A DNA stretch of 64,000 nucleotides from Cryptosporangium aurantiacum (lineage in GTDB: Bacteria; Actinomycetota; Actinomycetes; Mycobacteriales; Cryptosporangiaceae): the NCBI RefSeq assembly GCF_900143005.1, contig NZ_FRCS01000024.1, positions 27,779 to 91,778 of the forward strand. The letters run 5' to 3'. The notes below the pieces were generated by a model, which made no database searches, had not been told where the DNA came from, and saw nothing but the letters and a program-made list of their open reading frames with translations. Position 1 is the first letter of the stretch. Every line of letters starts with the position of its first letter. The translations under genes and the position numbers were made by a program. This document shows, in pieces, positions 25,582 to 34,549 of this stretch.

Positions 25582-26952
25582 CTAGGTGAAGACCTTGCCG
25601 GGGTTGAGGATGCCCGCCGGATCGAGGGCGTGCTTGACCGCGCGGTGCATCGCCTGGACGGCCGGTGACAGCTCGCGTTCCAGGCCACCCCGCTTCAGCA
25701 GCCCGACGCCGTGCTCACCGGTCACCGTGCCGCCCAGCTCCAGAGCGTCCACGATGATCTGTTCGAACGCGGATTGGGCCCGCACGCGGGCCGCGTCATC
25801 ACCGGCAGGCGTGAGGATCAGCGGGTGCAGGTTCCCGTCTCCCGCGTGCGCGACGTTCGCGATGTGGACGTCGTGCCGCGCAGCGGCCGTTTCGATGCGC
25901 GCCAGCATCTCCGGCACCGCGGCCTTCGGGACGCACACGTCCTCGGTGAGCACCGGACCCAGCCGTTCGAGCGCCGGGTAGGCGAGCCGGCGGGCGGCGA
26001 ACAGCGCGTCGGCCTCCTGCTGGTCGGTCGACTGCGCCGCCCAGGTCGCGCCCGCGTTCTCGAAGCACGCCAGCATCGTCGCGGCCTCGGTCTCCCCGGC
26101 CAGTCCGGGCGCGTCGGTGCGGCCGAGCAGGACGACGTTCGCGTCCACCGACAGCCCCATGTTCTTCCAGGCGTCGACGGCGGCGAGGCAGTGCCGGTCG
26201 ACCAGCTCCAGCGCGGACGGGATGACCCCGGCCTCGCCGATCGCGCGGACGGCCTCCCCGGCGGCGACCACCGAGGCGAAGTGGCCGGCGACGGTCCGCT
26301 CGGGCGCGCGTGCCGGGCGCAGCCGCACGGTGACCTCGGTGACGACGCCGAGCGTCCCCTCGGATCCGACGATCAGTCCGGCCAGGTCGTATCCGGCGAC
26401 GCCCTTCGCGGTGCGGCGGCCGAGCCGGACCAGTTCGCCGGTGCCGGTGACGACCTCCAGCGCGAGCACGTAGTCACGCGTGACGCCGTACTTGACGCAG
26501 CACAGCCCGCCGGCGTTCGTCGCGACGTTGCCGCCGATCGTCGACCACGGTGCGCTCGCCGGGTCCGGCGGGTACCAGAGGCCCTGCGCGGCGCACGCCG
26601 TCCGCAGATCGTCGTTGACGACGCCGGGCTGCACGACCGCGAGCCGTTCCACCGCGTCGATCTCGACGATCCGGGTCATCTGCTCGGTGGACAGGACGAC
26701 GCAGCCGTCCAGCGCGTTGGCGCCGCCGGACAGCCCGGTACCGGCGCCGCGGGGGACCAGCGGCACCCGGTGGCGGAGGCAGGCCCGCACGACCTCCTGC
26801 ACCTCGGCGCTGGTGCGGGGGCGCACGACCAGCAGCGGCGCCCCGTACGGTGCCCACTCGGCCTCGTCACGGGAATAGGAGGCCTGGACGTCGGCGTCCT
26901 CGATCAGCCGGTCCGGCCCGAGCAGCGTCCGCAGTTCCTCGACGAGCGTCAC
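25582..26952 (-). CDS. FAD-linked oxidase, GlcD / D-lactate dehydrogenase type
   Basis: A 456-residue flavoenzyme oxidising a 2-hydroxy acid such as glycolate or D-lactate. The N-terminal FAD-binding PCMH domain shows PLVPRGAGTGLSGGANAL, TIGGNVATNAGGLCCVKYGV and GLIVGSEGTLGVVTEVTV. The C-terminal oxidase domain has HAGDGNLHP and GTVTGEHGVGLLKR. No GlcE/GlcF partners are adjacent, so it may work alone like the D-lactate dehydrogenases. Confidence 0.92.
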   Translation of the reverse strand: MTLVEELRTLLGPDRLIEDADVQASYSRDEAEWAPYGAPLLVVRPRTSAEVQEVVRACLRHRVPLVPRGAGTGLSGGANALDGCVVLSTEQMTRIVEIDAVERLAVVQPGVVNDDLRTACAAQGLWYPPDPASAPWSTIGGNVATNAGGLCCVKYGVTRDYVLALEVVTGTGELVRLGRRTAKGVAGYDLAGLIVGSEGTLGVVTEVTVRLRPARAPERTVAGHFASVVAAGEAVRAIGEAGVIPSALELVDRHCLAAVDAWKNMGLSVDANVVLLGRTDAPGLAGETEAATMLACFENAGATWAAQSTDQQEADALFAARRLAYPALERLGPVLTEDVCVPKAAVPEMLARIETAAARHDVHIANVAHAGDGNLHPLILTPAGDDAARVRAQSAFEQIIVDALELGGTVTGEHGVGLLKRGGLERELSPAVQAMHRAVKHALDPAGILNPGKVFT

Positions 26953-27035
26953 GGCCCAAATCTACGGTTAGGTCCACCCGCGAACTCCGGTCAGGTGGAG
27001 TGATTGTCGCCGCGCGCGCTGGTGGGGTGGGACGC

Positions 27036-27824
27036 ATGACGACGCGTGGAGTGCGGTGGTACCTGATCCTCTCGTTCGGACTGTTCTGGGGCTGGATCCT
27101 GACGATGTGGGCGACCGGCGTCTCACTGACCAACCCGCTCGCCCAGTTGCCGGGGGGCTTCGCCCCGGCGATCGCGGCGTTCGTCGTGCGGCGGTACGTG
27201 ACCAGAGAAGGGTTCGCCGACGCCCGGTTACGGCTGCGGTGGCGCGCGGCGTGGCGGTATTACGTGCTGGCGTGGCTGGCTCCGATCGGCGTGCTGGCGG
27301 TCACCGTGGTGCTCGCGGTGCTCTTCGCCGGCTACCGGCCGTCCGGGCTCGGGGTGGTTGCCCCGTTCGTGCTGATCGCGCTGGTGGTGCCGCCGATCTT
27401 CTTCGGTGAGGAGTTCGGCTGGCGCAGCTACCTGCAGCAGCGGATCGTCGCCCGCCCGACCGTCGCGGTGCTGGTCACCGGCCTGATCTGGGGCGTCTGG
27501 CACTGGCCGCTCGCGTTCACCGGGTACGCGGACTACGACAACCTGCCGCTGGGGCTGGCCACCTGGACCGTGCACACGCTGCTGATCGGGATCCTGCTGG
27601 GTTGGCTGTTCGTCCGGTCGGGCAGCGTGTGGGTGACGTGCCTCGCGCACGGCTGCTCGAACCTGGTCGGTGGGGTCGGGGCTGAGTTGCTGCTGGTGGA
27701 CGACGGTGGCATGAGCCGGGCGGCCGTGGACGGGCTCAGCCTGGTGCCGCTGCTGGCCCTGGCCGCCGTCGTCCTCGGAACGCGCCAGTTCGAGCGGGTG
27801 CCGGTCGCCGCCGCGCGAGAATGA
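27036..27824 (+). CDS. CPBP-family intramembrane metalloprotease
   Basis: A 262-residue integral membrane protein with about eight helices and the CPBP/Abi signature: GEEFGWRSYLQQR (EExxxR), GVWHWPL and a final CLAHGCSN histidine. Family members process prenylated or signalling membrane proteins; the substrate here is unknown. The ATG at 27036 suits the first helix. It is followed 4 bp later by the DUF1990 gene. Confidence 0.87.
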   Translation: MTTRGVRWYLILSFGLFWGWILTMWATGVSLTNPLAQLPGGFAPAIAAFVVRRYVTREGFADARLRLRWRAAWRYYVLAWLAPIGVLAVTVVLAVLFAGYRPSGLGVVAPFVLIALVVPPIFFGEEFGWRSYLQQRIVARPTVAVLVTGLIWGVWHWPLAFTGYADYDNLPLGLATWTVHTLLIGILLGWLFVRSGSVWVTCLAHGCSNLVGGVGAELLLVDDGGMSRAAVDGLSLVPLLALAAVVLGTRQFERVPVAAARE

Positions 27825-27828
27825 CCGG

Positions 27829-28338
27829 GTGGCATTCAGCTATCCCGAGGTCGGCGCGGTAGCCCGCGGCGAACGCCCGCCCGGGTACGAGCACTTCGCG
27901 CACCGTGCGACGCTCGGCGGCTCCGACCACTTCGCGACCGCGGTGGACGACCTGCTGGCGTGGCGCATGCACAGCCGCTCGGGGGTGGGGGTGACGCCGT
28001 CGGCGCCGGAGGCGGCACCGGGCGTGGTGCTCGTCCAGCGGTTCCGGGTGGGCCCGGTGCTGCTGGTCGCGCCGGTGCGCATCCTCGAGGTTCGGGTGGA
28101 CGCCGACCGGGCCGTCCTGATCTACGGGACGCTCCGCGGGCACCCCGAGCAGGGCGAGGAACAGTTCGTGATCGAGCGTCACGCCGACGGGTCGGTGACG
28201 CTCACGATCAGCGGCTTCGTGCGGCCCGCCGCCTGGTACGCCCGCCTGGCCGCGCCGGTGTCCCGCTACGTCCAGCGCTTGATCACCCGCCGGTATCTGC
28301 GTGCGCTGCGGGTCAGAGATCCAGGATCTCGACGGTGA
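27829..28338 (+). CDS. DUF1990-family protein
   Basis: A 169-residue protein of the DUF1990 family, unknown function. FSYPEVGAVARGERPPGYEH and the end (GFVRPAAWYARLAAPVSRYV, then RRYLRAL) are typical. It probably shares a transcript with the CPBP protease. Its 3' end overlaps the convergent DUF1905 gene by 26 bp. Confidence 0.88.
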   Translation: MAFSYPEVGAVARGERPPGYEHFAHRATLGGSDHFATAVDDLLAWRMHSRSGVGVTPSAPEAAPGVVLVQRFRVGPVLLVAPVRILEVRVDADRAVLIYGTLRGHPEQGEEQFVIERHADGSVTLTISGFVRPAAWYARLAAPVSRYVQRLITRRYLRALRVRDPGSRR

Positions 28339-28615
28339 CCGAGGCGGTGTCGCCGGCCTCGATGCCCTCGGCGGTGCGGACCGCCCGCTTGATCGGCAAC
28401 ACGTACGCCTGACGTTTGCTGTCGGGGAAGATCGACGTCGTCCACGTGCTGCCGCCGAGCGTCGCGCGCACCCGCACCGAGCCGAAGCCGCGCGGCGCGC
28501 CCGCCGTCAGCTCCTGGATCTCCTCGGAGCGGTCGCCGGGCAGGCTGACGAACGTCCAGGTTTCGGAACGTCTTGCGTCCCAAATCCAGAGTTCCGCATC
28601 GAAGTCCACCTTCAC
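28313..28615 (-). CDS. DUF1905-domain protein
   Basis: A 100-residue protein with the DUF1905 beta-barrel signature: VDFDAELWIWD, TWTFVSLPGD, GFGSVRVRATLGGSTWTTSI and the ending EAGDTASVTVEI. The function is unknown. The GTG at 28615 gives the usual family length; longer frames to 28732 or 28763 have no similarity upstream. Confidence 0.85.
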   Translation of the reverse strand: MKVDFDAELWIWDARRSETWTFVSLPGDRSEEIQELTAGAPRGFGSVRVRATLGGSTWTTSIFPDSKRQAYVLPIKRAVRTAEGIEAGDTASVTVEILDL

Positions 28616-28665
28616 AACGGCAGCATCGCACCACGGTGTGACAGTTCCGGAAGGGGTGACTGCGG

Positions 28666-29682
28666 ATGACGCTCGCGCTCGACGTGATGCTGTCCGATTC
28701 GGTGGTGGACGCGGCGGACCGCGCCCGTGCACTCGAACGGGCGGGCGTGGACGGCGTGTTCACGTTCGAGAACTCGCACGACCTGTTCTTTCCCCTGGTC
28801 GCGGCGGCGCCCGTGTGCTCGCTCGACCTGATGACGAACGTCGCGATCGCGTTCCCGCGCAGCCCGCTGCACCTGGCGCACGCCGCCTACGACCTGCACC
28901 TGCTGTCGCGCGGGCGGTTCCGGCTCGGGCTCGGCTCGCAGGTTCGCGCGCACGTCGAGAAGCGGTACGGGGCTCAGTGGGGGCGGCCGGTGGAGCACAT
29001 GCGCGAGTGGGTGAGCGCGACGAAGGCGATCCTCGAGAGCTGGCAGAACCGCACCCGCCTGGACTTCCGCGGCGAGTACACCCGGCACACGCTGATGACG
29101 CCGACGTTCGACCCGGGGCCCAACCCGTACGGCGTCCCGAAGGTGCTGGTCGGTGCGCTCGGGCCGCGGATGAACCGGATGGCGGCCGAAGTCGCGGACG
29201 GTGTGCTGGTGATGCCGTTCAACAGCGGCAAGCACATGAGCGAGCGGACGCTGCCCGCGATCCGGGACGGGCTGGCCGCGGCCGGGCGGAAGCGGGACGA
29301 CATCGAGATCACCGCCGAGGTGATCGTCGGGGTGGGCCGCACCGACGAGGAACTCGCGGCGGCGCGAGGGGTGCGTGGCCTGCTCGCGTTCTACGGTTCG
29401 ACTCCCGCGTACCGGGCCGTGCTGGACGTCGAGGGCTGGGGCGACGTGCAGCCCGAGCTGAACGTCCGCTCCAAGCGGGGGGAGTGGGACCGGATGGCCG
29501 AGCTGGTCACCGACGAGATGGTCGACACGCTGGCCGTGTGCGGCACGCCGGACCAGGTCGCCGCCGAGATCGTCGCGCGGTACGGGGAGTGCGACCGGGT
29601 GTGCGCGTACTTCCCCGGCTACCAAGCGGGCGACGACCTGATCGCCGATCTCGCCGAGGCCCTGAAGAGCGCGTCACACTGA
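28666..29682 (+). CDS. F420-dependent LLM-class oxidoreductase (TIGR03617 type)
   Basis: A 338-residue luciferase-like monooxygenase-fold enzyme, predicted to use coenzyme F420. VDGVFTFENSHDLFFPLVAA, HLLSRGRFRLGLGSQVRAH and RYGAQWGRPVEHMREW match the TIGR03617 subgroup. Its presence implies an F420-producing host, which fits an actinobacterium. It is divergent from the DUF1905 gene. Confidence 0.88.
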   Translation: MTLALDVMLSDSVVDAADRARALERAGVDGVFTFENSHDLFFPLVAAAPVCSLDLMTNVAIAFPRSPLHLAHAAYDLHLLSRGRFRLGLGSQVRAHVEKRYGAQWGRPVEHMREWVSATKAILESWQNRTRLDFRGEYTRHTLMTPTFDPGPNPYGVPKVLVGALGPRMNRMAAEVADGVLVMPFNSGKHMSERTLPAIRDGLAAAGRKRDDIEITAEVIVGVGRTDEELAAARGVRGLLAFYGSTPAYRAVLDVEGWGDVQPELNVRSKRGEWDRMAELVTDEMVDTLAVCGTPDQVAAEIVARYGECDRVCAYFPGYQAGDDLIADLAEALKSASH

Positions 29683-29991
29683 GCGAGCAACCCGGCTCAG
29701 CCGCTGAGATCGGACCCAGGGCGAAAATGCGGGATCGGTTTCCAGTGAGTGGACGCGTCTCGCTGGGTGGGACCGCGGGTCCGAAATCCGCTAGCGGCGC
29801 GCCCGAGCTTGCCCGCGCGTTCTCTGGGGTGGGCGCCGCTCCTCACCGGATGGATGTGGCCGTTTCCGTGTTGCGCGGAGTGTGGTTGCGGCGGATTCAG
29901 TGTCCTGGCACGGAAACCGCCACAACCATGAGGCGAGGTAGTCGGAGCGCGAAGGAGACCCGCGGTTGCGGGCCCCCTTCGGGGTGCGGTG
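29683..29991. other. Intergenic region with nested dyads
   Basis: No gene is seen in these 309 bp. Two nested inverted repeats stand out. GTTTCCGTG (29862-29870) pairs with CACGGAAAC (29909-29917). TGGTTGCGGCGG (29883-29894) pairs with CCGCCACAACCA (29917-29928) with one mismatch; the two cannot form together fully. A small CCCC/GGGG hairpin lies at 29973-29984, next to the stop of the glycosyltransferase gene. Confidence 0.5.
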
Positions 29992-32163
29992 TTACGACTC
30001 GGTCGTGCCCGAGCCGGACTGCGTCAGGTCGTAGAGGGTGACGCCGTCGACGGTGGTCGCGGTGAAGTTCTGCTCGACCCACTGGGCGATCTGGCTCGAC
30101 GTCCCGGTGTCGCCGGAGCCGCCGAAGCCCATGCCGCTACCGGCGATGTAGTAGTGGATCGTGCCCGCCCGGACGTAGGCCTGGAACGCGGCCAGCGTCG
30201 GCGTCGGGTCGGTGCCGTTGAAGCCGCCGATCGCCATCACCGGGTCGCCGGTCGCCAGCTGGTATCCGGACGCCGCGTTCGAGCCGACGGTCGCGGCGAC
30301 CCAGGTGTAGCGGTCGGCGTCCTTGTCGAGCAGCGCGGTGAGCTCGGCGCTCGGCGTGCTGCCGGAGAGGAGGCTGCCGCCGCCGCGGTTGCCACCGCCC
30401 ATCGAGAACCCGCCCTGCGGCCCGTTCCCCTGCGAGCCGTTGCCCAGCTGCCCGCCGGGCGCTTGCCCGCCGGGAGCCTGCCCACCTGGAGCCTGCCCGC
30501 CGGGAGCCTGCCCACCTGGAGCCTGCCCGCCCGGCGCCTGCTGCCCGCCGGGCGCTTGGCCACCTGGGGCCTGGCCGCCGGGCGCCTGCTGGCCGCCGCG
30601 GAATTGGCCGCCTCCCTGGCGTCCGCCAAAATTGCCGAAACCACCGCTGGGGCCCGCACTCGGGATCGCACCGGAGTGCGGTTCGGACGCGGTCTGCACG
30701 GCGTACGCGGCGGGAGCCGCGACGCCGAGCGCGAGCGCGAGCGCGGCCATCCCGACCGCCACCCGCCGCGCCAGGCGCGGGGTGAACGCGAGCCCGACCG
30801 CGACGACCAGCCCACCGACCAGGACGACCCACCGCAGCCACGGCTGCCAGTCGGCGCGGCCGAGCAGCACGAACGCCCAGATCGCGGTGGCGCCCAGGGT
30901 GACGGCCAGCACCGCGCGGGCCGCGTCCTCGCCGCGCAGCGTCCACACCGACACCGCACCGATGCCGACCACCGCACCGATCGCCGGCGCGAGCGCCACC
31001 GTGTAGTACGGGTGGATGATGCCCTGCATGTAGCTGAAGACCAGTCCGGTGACGACCAGCCAGCCGCCCCAGAGCAGCATCGCCGCCCGGGTCCGGTCGG
31101 TGCGGGGCGCACGGGCCGTGAACCCCAGAACGGCCACCAGCAGGATCAGCGCGGCCGGGATCAGCCAGCTCGCCTGGGTGCCGAACTCCGCGTTGAACAG
31201 TCGCAGCAAGCCGGTCTCGCCCCAGGATCCGGCGCCACCGCCACCTGGTGTGACGCTGCCGGCTTCGTCGCCGTTGAGCCGGCCCAGGCCGTTGTAGCCG
31301 AACATCAGGTCCAGGACGCTGTTGGTCTGCGAGCCGCCGATGTACGGGCGGCTGTCGGCGGGCCACAGCTCCGCGATCAGCACCCACCAGCCGGCGCCCA
31401 CGATCAAGGCCCCGAGAGCGATCACGAGCTGGACGAGGCGCCGCCGCACCGACGTCGGCGCCACGACCAGGTACACCAGGCCGAGCACCGGCACGATCAG
31501 GAACGCCTGCAGCATCTTCGTCAGGAAGCCGACGCCGATCAGCAGCCCGGCCAGCGCGAGCCAGCGGGTGCCTGCCCGCACCGCGGCCTGCTCGATCGCG
31601 CGCATCGTCGCGTAGACGGCGCCGATCAGCAGCAGGACGAGCAGCGCGTCCGGGTTGTTGAACCGGAACATCAGCGTGGCGATCGGCGTCAGCGCCAGCA
31701 CCGCACCGGCGATCAGGCCGGCGACCGGCCCGGACCAGCGCCGCACCGCCAGGTACAGCAGACCGACCGACGCAACGCCTTCCAGCGCCTGCGGCACCAG
31801 GATGCTCCAGGCGTTGACGCCGAAGATGCGGGCCGAGATCTCCATGACCCAGAGCGCGGCGGGCGTCTTGTCGACCGTGATGAAGTTCGACGCGTCCGAG
31901 GAGCCGAAGAAGAACGCCTTCCAGCTCTCGGTGCCCGCCTGGACGGCCGCCGAGTAGAAGCTGTTCGCCCAGCCGGACGAGCCGAGGTCCCAGAGGTAGA
32001 GCACGGCGGTGCCGGCGAGCAGCACGAGCAGCGCGGGACGGATCCAGCGCGGGTCCTCCTCGCGGCCACGGTAGAGCCGGGAGAACCGGCCGGCCGGTTT
32101 CGCCGGCGCGCTGTCGAGTACCTCGCCGTCGATCGCGGGCGGAGGTGTGGTCAGAGCGGTCAT
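29992..32163 (-). CDS. GT39/ArnT-like membrane glycosyltransferase with APGGQ-repeat loop
   Basis: The 723-residue protein has about ten to twelve membrane helices and a C-terminal extracellular domain (about 610-723). The first extracellular loop with ANSFYSAAVQAG and ITVDKTPAALW contains the acidic residues that in GT39/PMT enzymes use polyprenyl-phosphate sugars. A low-complexity segment (about residues 525-580) of APGGQ pentapeptides joins the membrane and C-terminal parts. It overlaps the upstream GT2-GtrA gene by 4 bp, so the pair probably makes and uses a lipid-linked sugar for surface glycans or proteins. Confidence 0.88.
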   Translation of the reverse strand: MTALTTPPPAIDGEVLDSAPAKPAGRFSRLYRGREEDPRWIRPALLVLLAGTAVLYLWDLGSSGWANSFYSAAVQAGTESWKAFFFGSSDASNFITVDKTPAALWVMEISARIFGVNAWSILVPQALEGVASVGLLYLAVRRWSGPVAGLIAGAVLALTPIATLMFRFNNPDALLVLLLIGAVYATMRAIEQAAVRAGTRWLALAGLLIGVGFLTKMLQAFLIVPVLGLVYLVVAPTSVRRRLVQLVIALGALIVGAGWWVLIAELWPADSRPYIGGSQTNSVLDLMFGYNGLGRLNGDEAGSVTPGGGGAGSWGETGLLRLFNAEFGTQASWLIPAALILLVAVLGFTARAPRTDRTRAAMLLWGGWLVVTGLVFSYMQGIIHPYYTVALAPAIGAVVGIGAVSVWTLRGEDAARAVLAVTLGATAIWAFVLLGRADWQPWLRWVVLVGGLVVAVGLAFTPRLARRVAVGMAALALALGVAAPAAYAVQTASEPHSGAIPSAGPSGGFGNFGGRQGGGQFRGGQQAPGGQAPGGQAPGGQQAPGGQAPGGQAPGGQAPGGQAPGGQAPGGQLGNGSQGNGPQGGFSMGGGNRGGGSLLSGSTPSAELTALLDKDADRYTWVAATVGSNAASGYQLATGDPVMAIGGFNGTDPTPTLAAFQAYVRAGTIHYYIAGSGMGFGGSGDTGTSSQIAQWVEQNFTATTVDGVTLYDLTQSGSGTTES
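30448..30594 (-). repeat. APGGQ-coding tandem repeats in the GT39 gene
   Basis: About ten imperfect 15-bp units encode APGGQ or QAPGG. Within them a 30-bp block occurs twice in exact tandem. The array is in frame and prone to length change. Confidence 0.85.
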
Positions 32164-33512
32164 CGCTGTTCCTGTTTCGGGGACGTACGGCGCGGGTGGA
32201 ACACCCACGCGCGGAAGAGGAGGAAGCGCAGCACGGTCGCGGCGAGGTTCGCGCAGATCAGGACCGCCAGTTCGACGCCCTTGCCCGGCGAGCTGACCAG
32301 CGCGTGCAGCAGCGAGAGCGCCCCGGTGGTGAGCACCAGCCCCAGGCCGAACACGAGCAGCCCTTCGAAGTGCTGCCGCCCCCGGCGACCGGCGCCCCGC
32401 ACCCCGAACGTCAGCCGCCGGTTCGCGGCGGTGTTCGCGATCGCGGTGGCCAGCAGCGCGAGCAGGTTCGCGGCGAACGCGCCGAGCACGCCCCGGAGCA
32501 GCACGTACAGCACCAGGTACGCCAGCGTGCTGGCCACCCCGACGCCGCCGAACCGGATCAGCTGCCGGACCAGTCCACTCTCGACGCCCGGGGCCACCTC
32601 GGGAGCGTTGCGGCCGAGCTCGGAGCGCAGAGTGGCCAGCGGTAGCGAGCCGGTCGCCAACCCACGCGCCAGCCGCGCCACCCCGCGCAGGTCGGCGACC
32701 GCGGTGGCGACGATGTCGACCCGGCTGTCCGGATCGTCCACCCAGTCGACCGGCACCTCGTGGATCCGCAGCCCGGCCCGCTCGGCCAGCACCAGCATCT
32801 CGGTGTCGAAGAACCAGCCGGTGTCCTCCACCAGCGGCAGCAGCCGCTCGGCCACGTCACGCCGGATCGCCTTGAACCCGCACTGCGCGTCGGAGAAGCC
32901 CGCTTGCAGCGTGCCGCGCAGGATCAGGTTGTAGCACCGGGAGATGACCTCGCGTTTCGCGCCGCGCACCACCCGGGACGCGCGGGACAGCCGGGTGCCT
33001 ATCGCCAGGTCGGAGTGGCCGGAGATCAGCGGCGCCACCAGCGGCAACAGCGCCGCCAGATCGGTGGACAGGTCGACGTCCATATAGGCGAGGATCGGAG
33101 CGTCGGAGCCGGACCAGACCGCCTTCAGCGCCCGGCCGCGACCCTTCTGCGGCAGGTGCGCGACGGCCACGCCGGGGAGCTGACCGGTCAGCCGGCGGGC
33201 GATCGCGTAGGTGCCGTCGGTGCTGGCGTTGTCGGCGATCGTGATCCGGAACGGGTAGGGGAACGTCGCGGTGAGGTGGGCGTGCAGCCGCCGCACCGAT
33301 CCTTCGATGTCCTTCTCCTCGTTGTAGACCGGGATCACCACGTCGAGCACGGCCCGGCCGGCCGCGGCCGCGGCCCGCACGGCGTCACCTGGGTCGGTCG
33401 CGGAGCGGGGCGCCTCCGTCGTTTCTGCGGACGCCGGGCCGGGGGCCACCGCGGCGACGGCTCCACCGGGATTCGCGTCGGGGTTCTCCCCGTCGAGGGT
33501 CGCGATCGTCAT
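32160..33512 (-). CDS. GT2 polyprenyl-phosphate glycosyltransferase fused to a GtrA-like membrane domain
   Basis: The 450-residue protein joins a GT2 domain (about 50-290: LDVVIPVYNEEKDIEGSV, DVDLSTDL, RTLSRAS-like loop, QCGFKAI, DTEMLVLAERAGL) to four GtrA-type helices (about 320-445: IRFGGVGVASTLAYLVLY and NTAANRRLTF). It probably transfers a sugar from a nucleotide donor to polyprenyl phosphate and flips or presents it. The downstream GT39 enzyme is the likely user. Confidence 0.9.
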   Translation of the reverse strand: MTIATLDGENPDANPGGAVAAVAPGPASAETTEAPRSATDPGDAVRAAAAAGRAVLDVVIPVYNEEKDIEGSVRRLHAHLTATFPYPFRITIADNASTDGTYAIARRLTGQLPGVAVAHLPQKGRGRALKAVWSGSDAPILAYMDVDLSTDLAALLPLVAPLISGHSDLAIGTRLSRASRVVRGAKREVISRCYNLILRGTLQAGFSDAQCGFKAIRRDVAERLLPLVEDTGWFFDTEMLVLAERAGLRIHEVPVDWVDDPDSRVDIVATAVADLRGVARLARGLATGSLPLATLRSELGRNAPEVAPGVESGLVRQLIRFGGVGVASTLAYLVLYVLLRGVLGAFAANLLALLATAIANTAANRRLTFGVRGAGRRGRQHFEGLLVFGLGLVLTTGALSLLHALVSSPGKGVELAVLICANLAATVLRFLLFRAWVFHPRRTSPKQEQR

Positions 33513-33598
33513 GCCCTGACCTTCGACGGGAGACCTGTCGACGCGATGGGGGAGAGCTGTAGGCGAGCTGTGAAGGGTGTTCGGTGCAACCAGACTTC

Positions 33599-33635
33599 TA
33601 CTATTCCACTAGTACTTTAAGTGCTACGGTCGTAG
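33599..33635 (+). promoter_or_regulatory. Dyad cluster, likely GntR (YtrA-type) operator and promoter
   Basis: The 155 bp before the ABC operon contain TACTA-N6-TAGTA (33599-33614) and CTACG-GT-CGTAG (33624-33635), both perfect, with TAGTAC-N5-GTGCTA between. The stretch is AT-rich. The last gene of the operon encodes a YtrA-like GntR regulator, so autoregulation here is likely. Confidence 0.6.
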
Positions 33636-33667
33636 TAGTTGTCGGGGGCGACTCGAGGAGGCTGCGT

Positions 33668-34549
33668 ATGACCGCGGTGCTCGACGCGACGGGGCTGGGC
33701 AAGCGGTACGGCCGCCGTCGGTGGGGCTTACGGAACTGTTCGTTCGCGATACCGCCGGGCCGGGTGGTGGCGCTCGTGGGTGCGAACGGTGCCGGAAAGT
33801 CCACGTTGCTCCGGTTGATCGCCGGGCTCACCCGTCCGACCGAGGGCGTCGTCCGGATCGACGGAGTACCGACGCACCGCCGCGAGGCACTCGCCCGCGT
33901 CGCATACGTCGGGCAGACCAAGCCGCTCTACGACGGCTTCACGGTCGCGGAGATGATCCGGTTCGGGGCGGTCACGAACCCGGCGTTCGACCAGCCCGGC
34001 ACCGCCGATCGGCTCCGCGACCTGGGGATACCGCTGGAGCGCTCGGTCGGCCGCCTGTCCGGCGGTCAGCGCACCCAGGTGGCGATCGCGCTGGCGCTCG
34101 GCAAACGCGCGGACGTCGTCCTGCTCGACGAGCCGATGGCCGACCTCGATCCGCTGGCGCGCCCGGCGCTGCTCGGCGAGCTGATGGCGACGGTGGAGGA
34201 GCACGGCTGCACGGTCGTGCTCTCCTCGCACGCGCTGACCGAGCTCGCCGACGTGTGCGACTCGCTGCTGCTGGTGAACGACGGGGGGCTCCAGGTCGCG
34301 GGGCTGATCGACGACCTGGTGACCGGCCACCGCCTGCTGGTCGGTCCGGTCGAGGCCTACGCGGGCACCGCCGGGGTCGTCTCGGCCCGGACGACCGAGC
34401 GCCAGGCGACGGCCCTGGTCCAGTGGCGCGACGAGCCGGTCGACCCGAGGTGGGCCGTGCACCCGGTGACGCTCTCCGACGTCGTCCTCGGCTACCTGCG
34501 CAGCCCGGACGCGACGGTCGCGGCGCGTCCGCGCCAGGTGCCGGCATGA
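33668..34549 (+). CDS. ABC-2 exporter ATP-binding protein
   Basis: A 293-residue ATPase: GANGAGKST (Walker A), RLSGGQRTQVAIALALG (signature), VVLLDEPMADLD (Walker B) and LSSHALTE (switch). It powers the two small permeases encoded next; the exported compound is unknown. GAGGAGG lies 7 nt before the ATG at 33668. The coding region overlaps the first permease by 3-4 bp (ATGA). Confidence 0.92.
   Translation: MTAVLDATGLGKRYGRRRWGLRNCSFAIPPGRVVALVGANGAGKSTLLRLIAGLTRPTEGVVRIDGVPTHRREALARVAYVGQTKPLYDGFTVAEMIRFGAVTNPAFDQPGTADRLRDLGIPLERSVGRLSGGQRTQVAIALALGKRADVVLLDEPMADLDPLARPALLGELMATVEEHGCTVVLSSHALTELADVCDSLLLVNDGGLQVAGLIDDLVTGHRLLVGPVEAYAGTAGVVSARTTERQATALVQWRDEPVDPRWAVHPVTLSDVVLGYLRSPDATVAARPRQVPA

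Noticed and set aside
29989..32934. Plus-strand open frame of 981 codons
   Set aside because: It is antisense to two well-supported glycosyltransferase genes and has a low-complexity Arg/Gly-rich translation typical of a GC-rich shadow frame.
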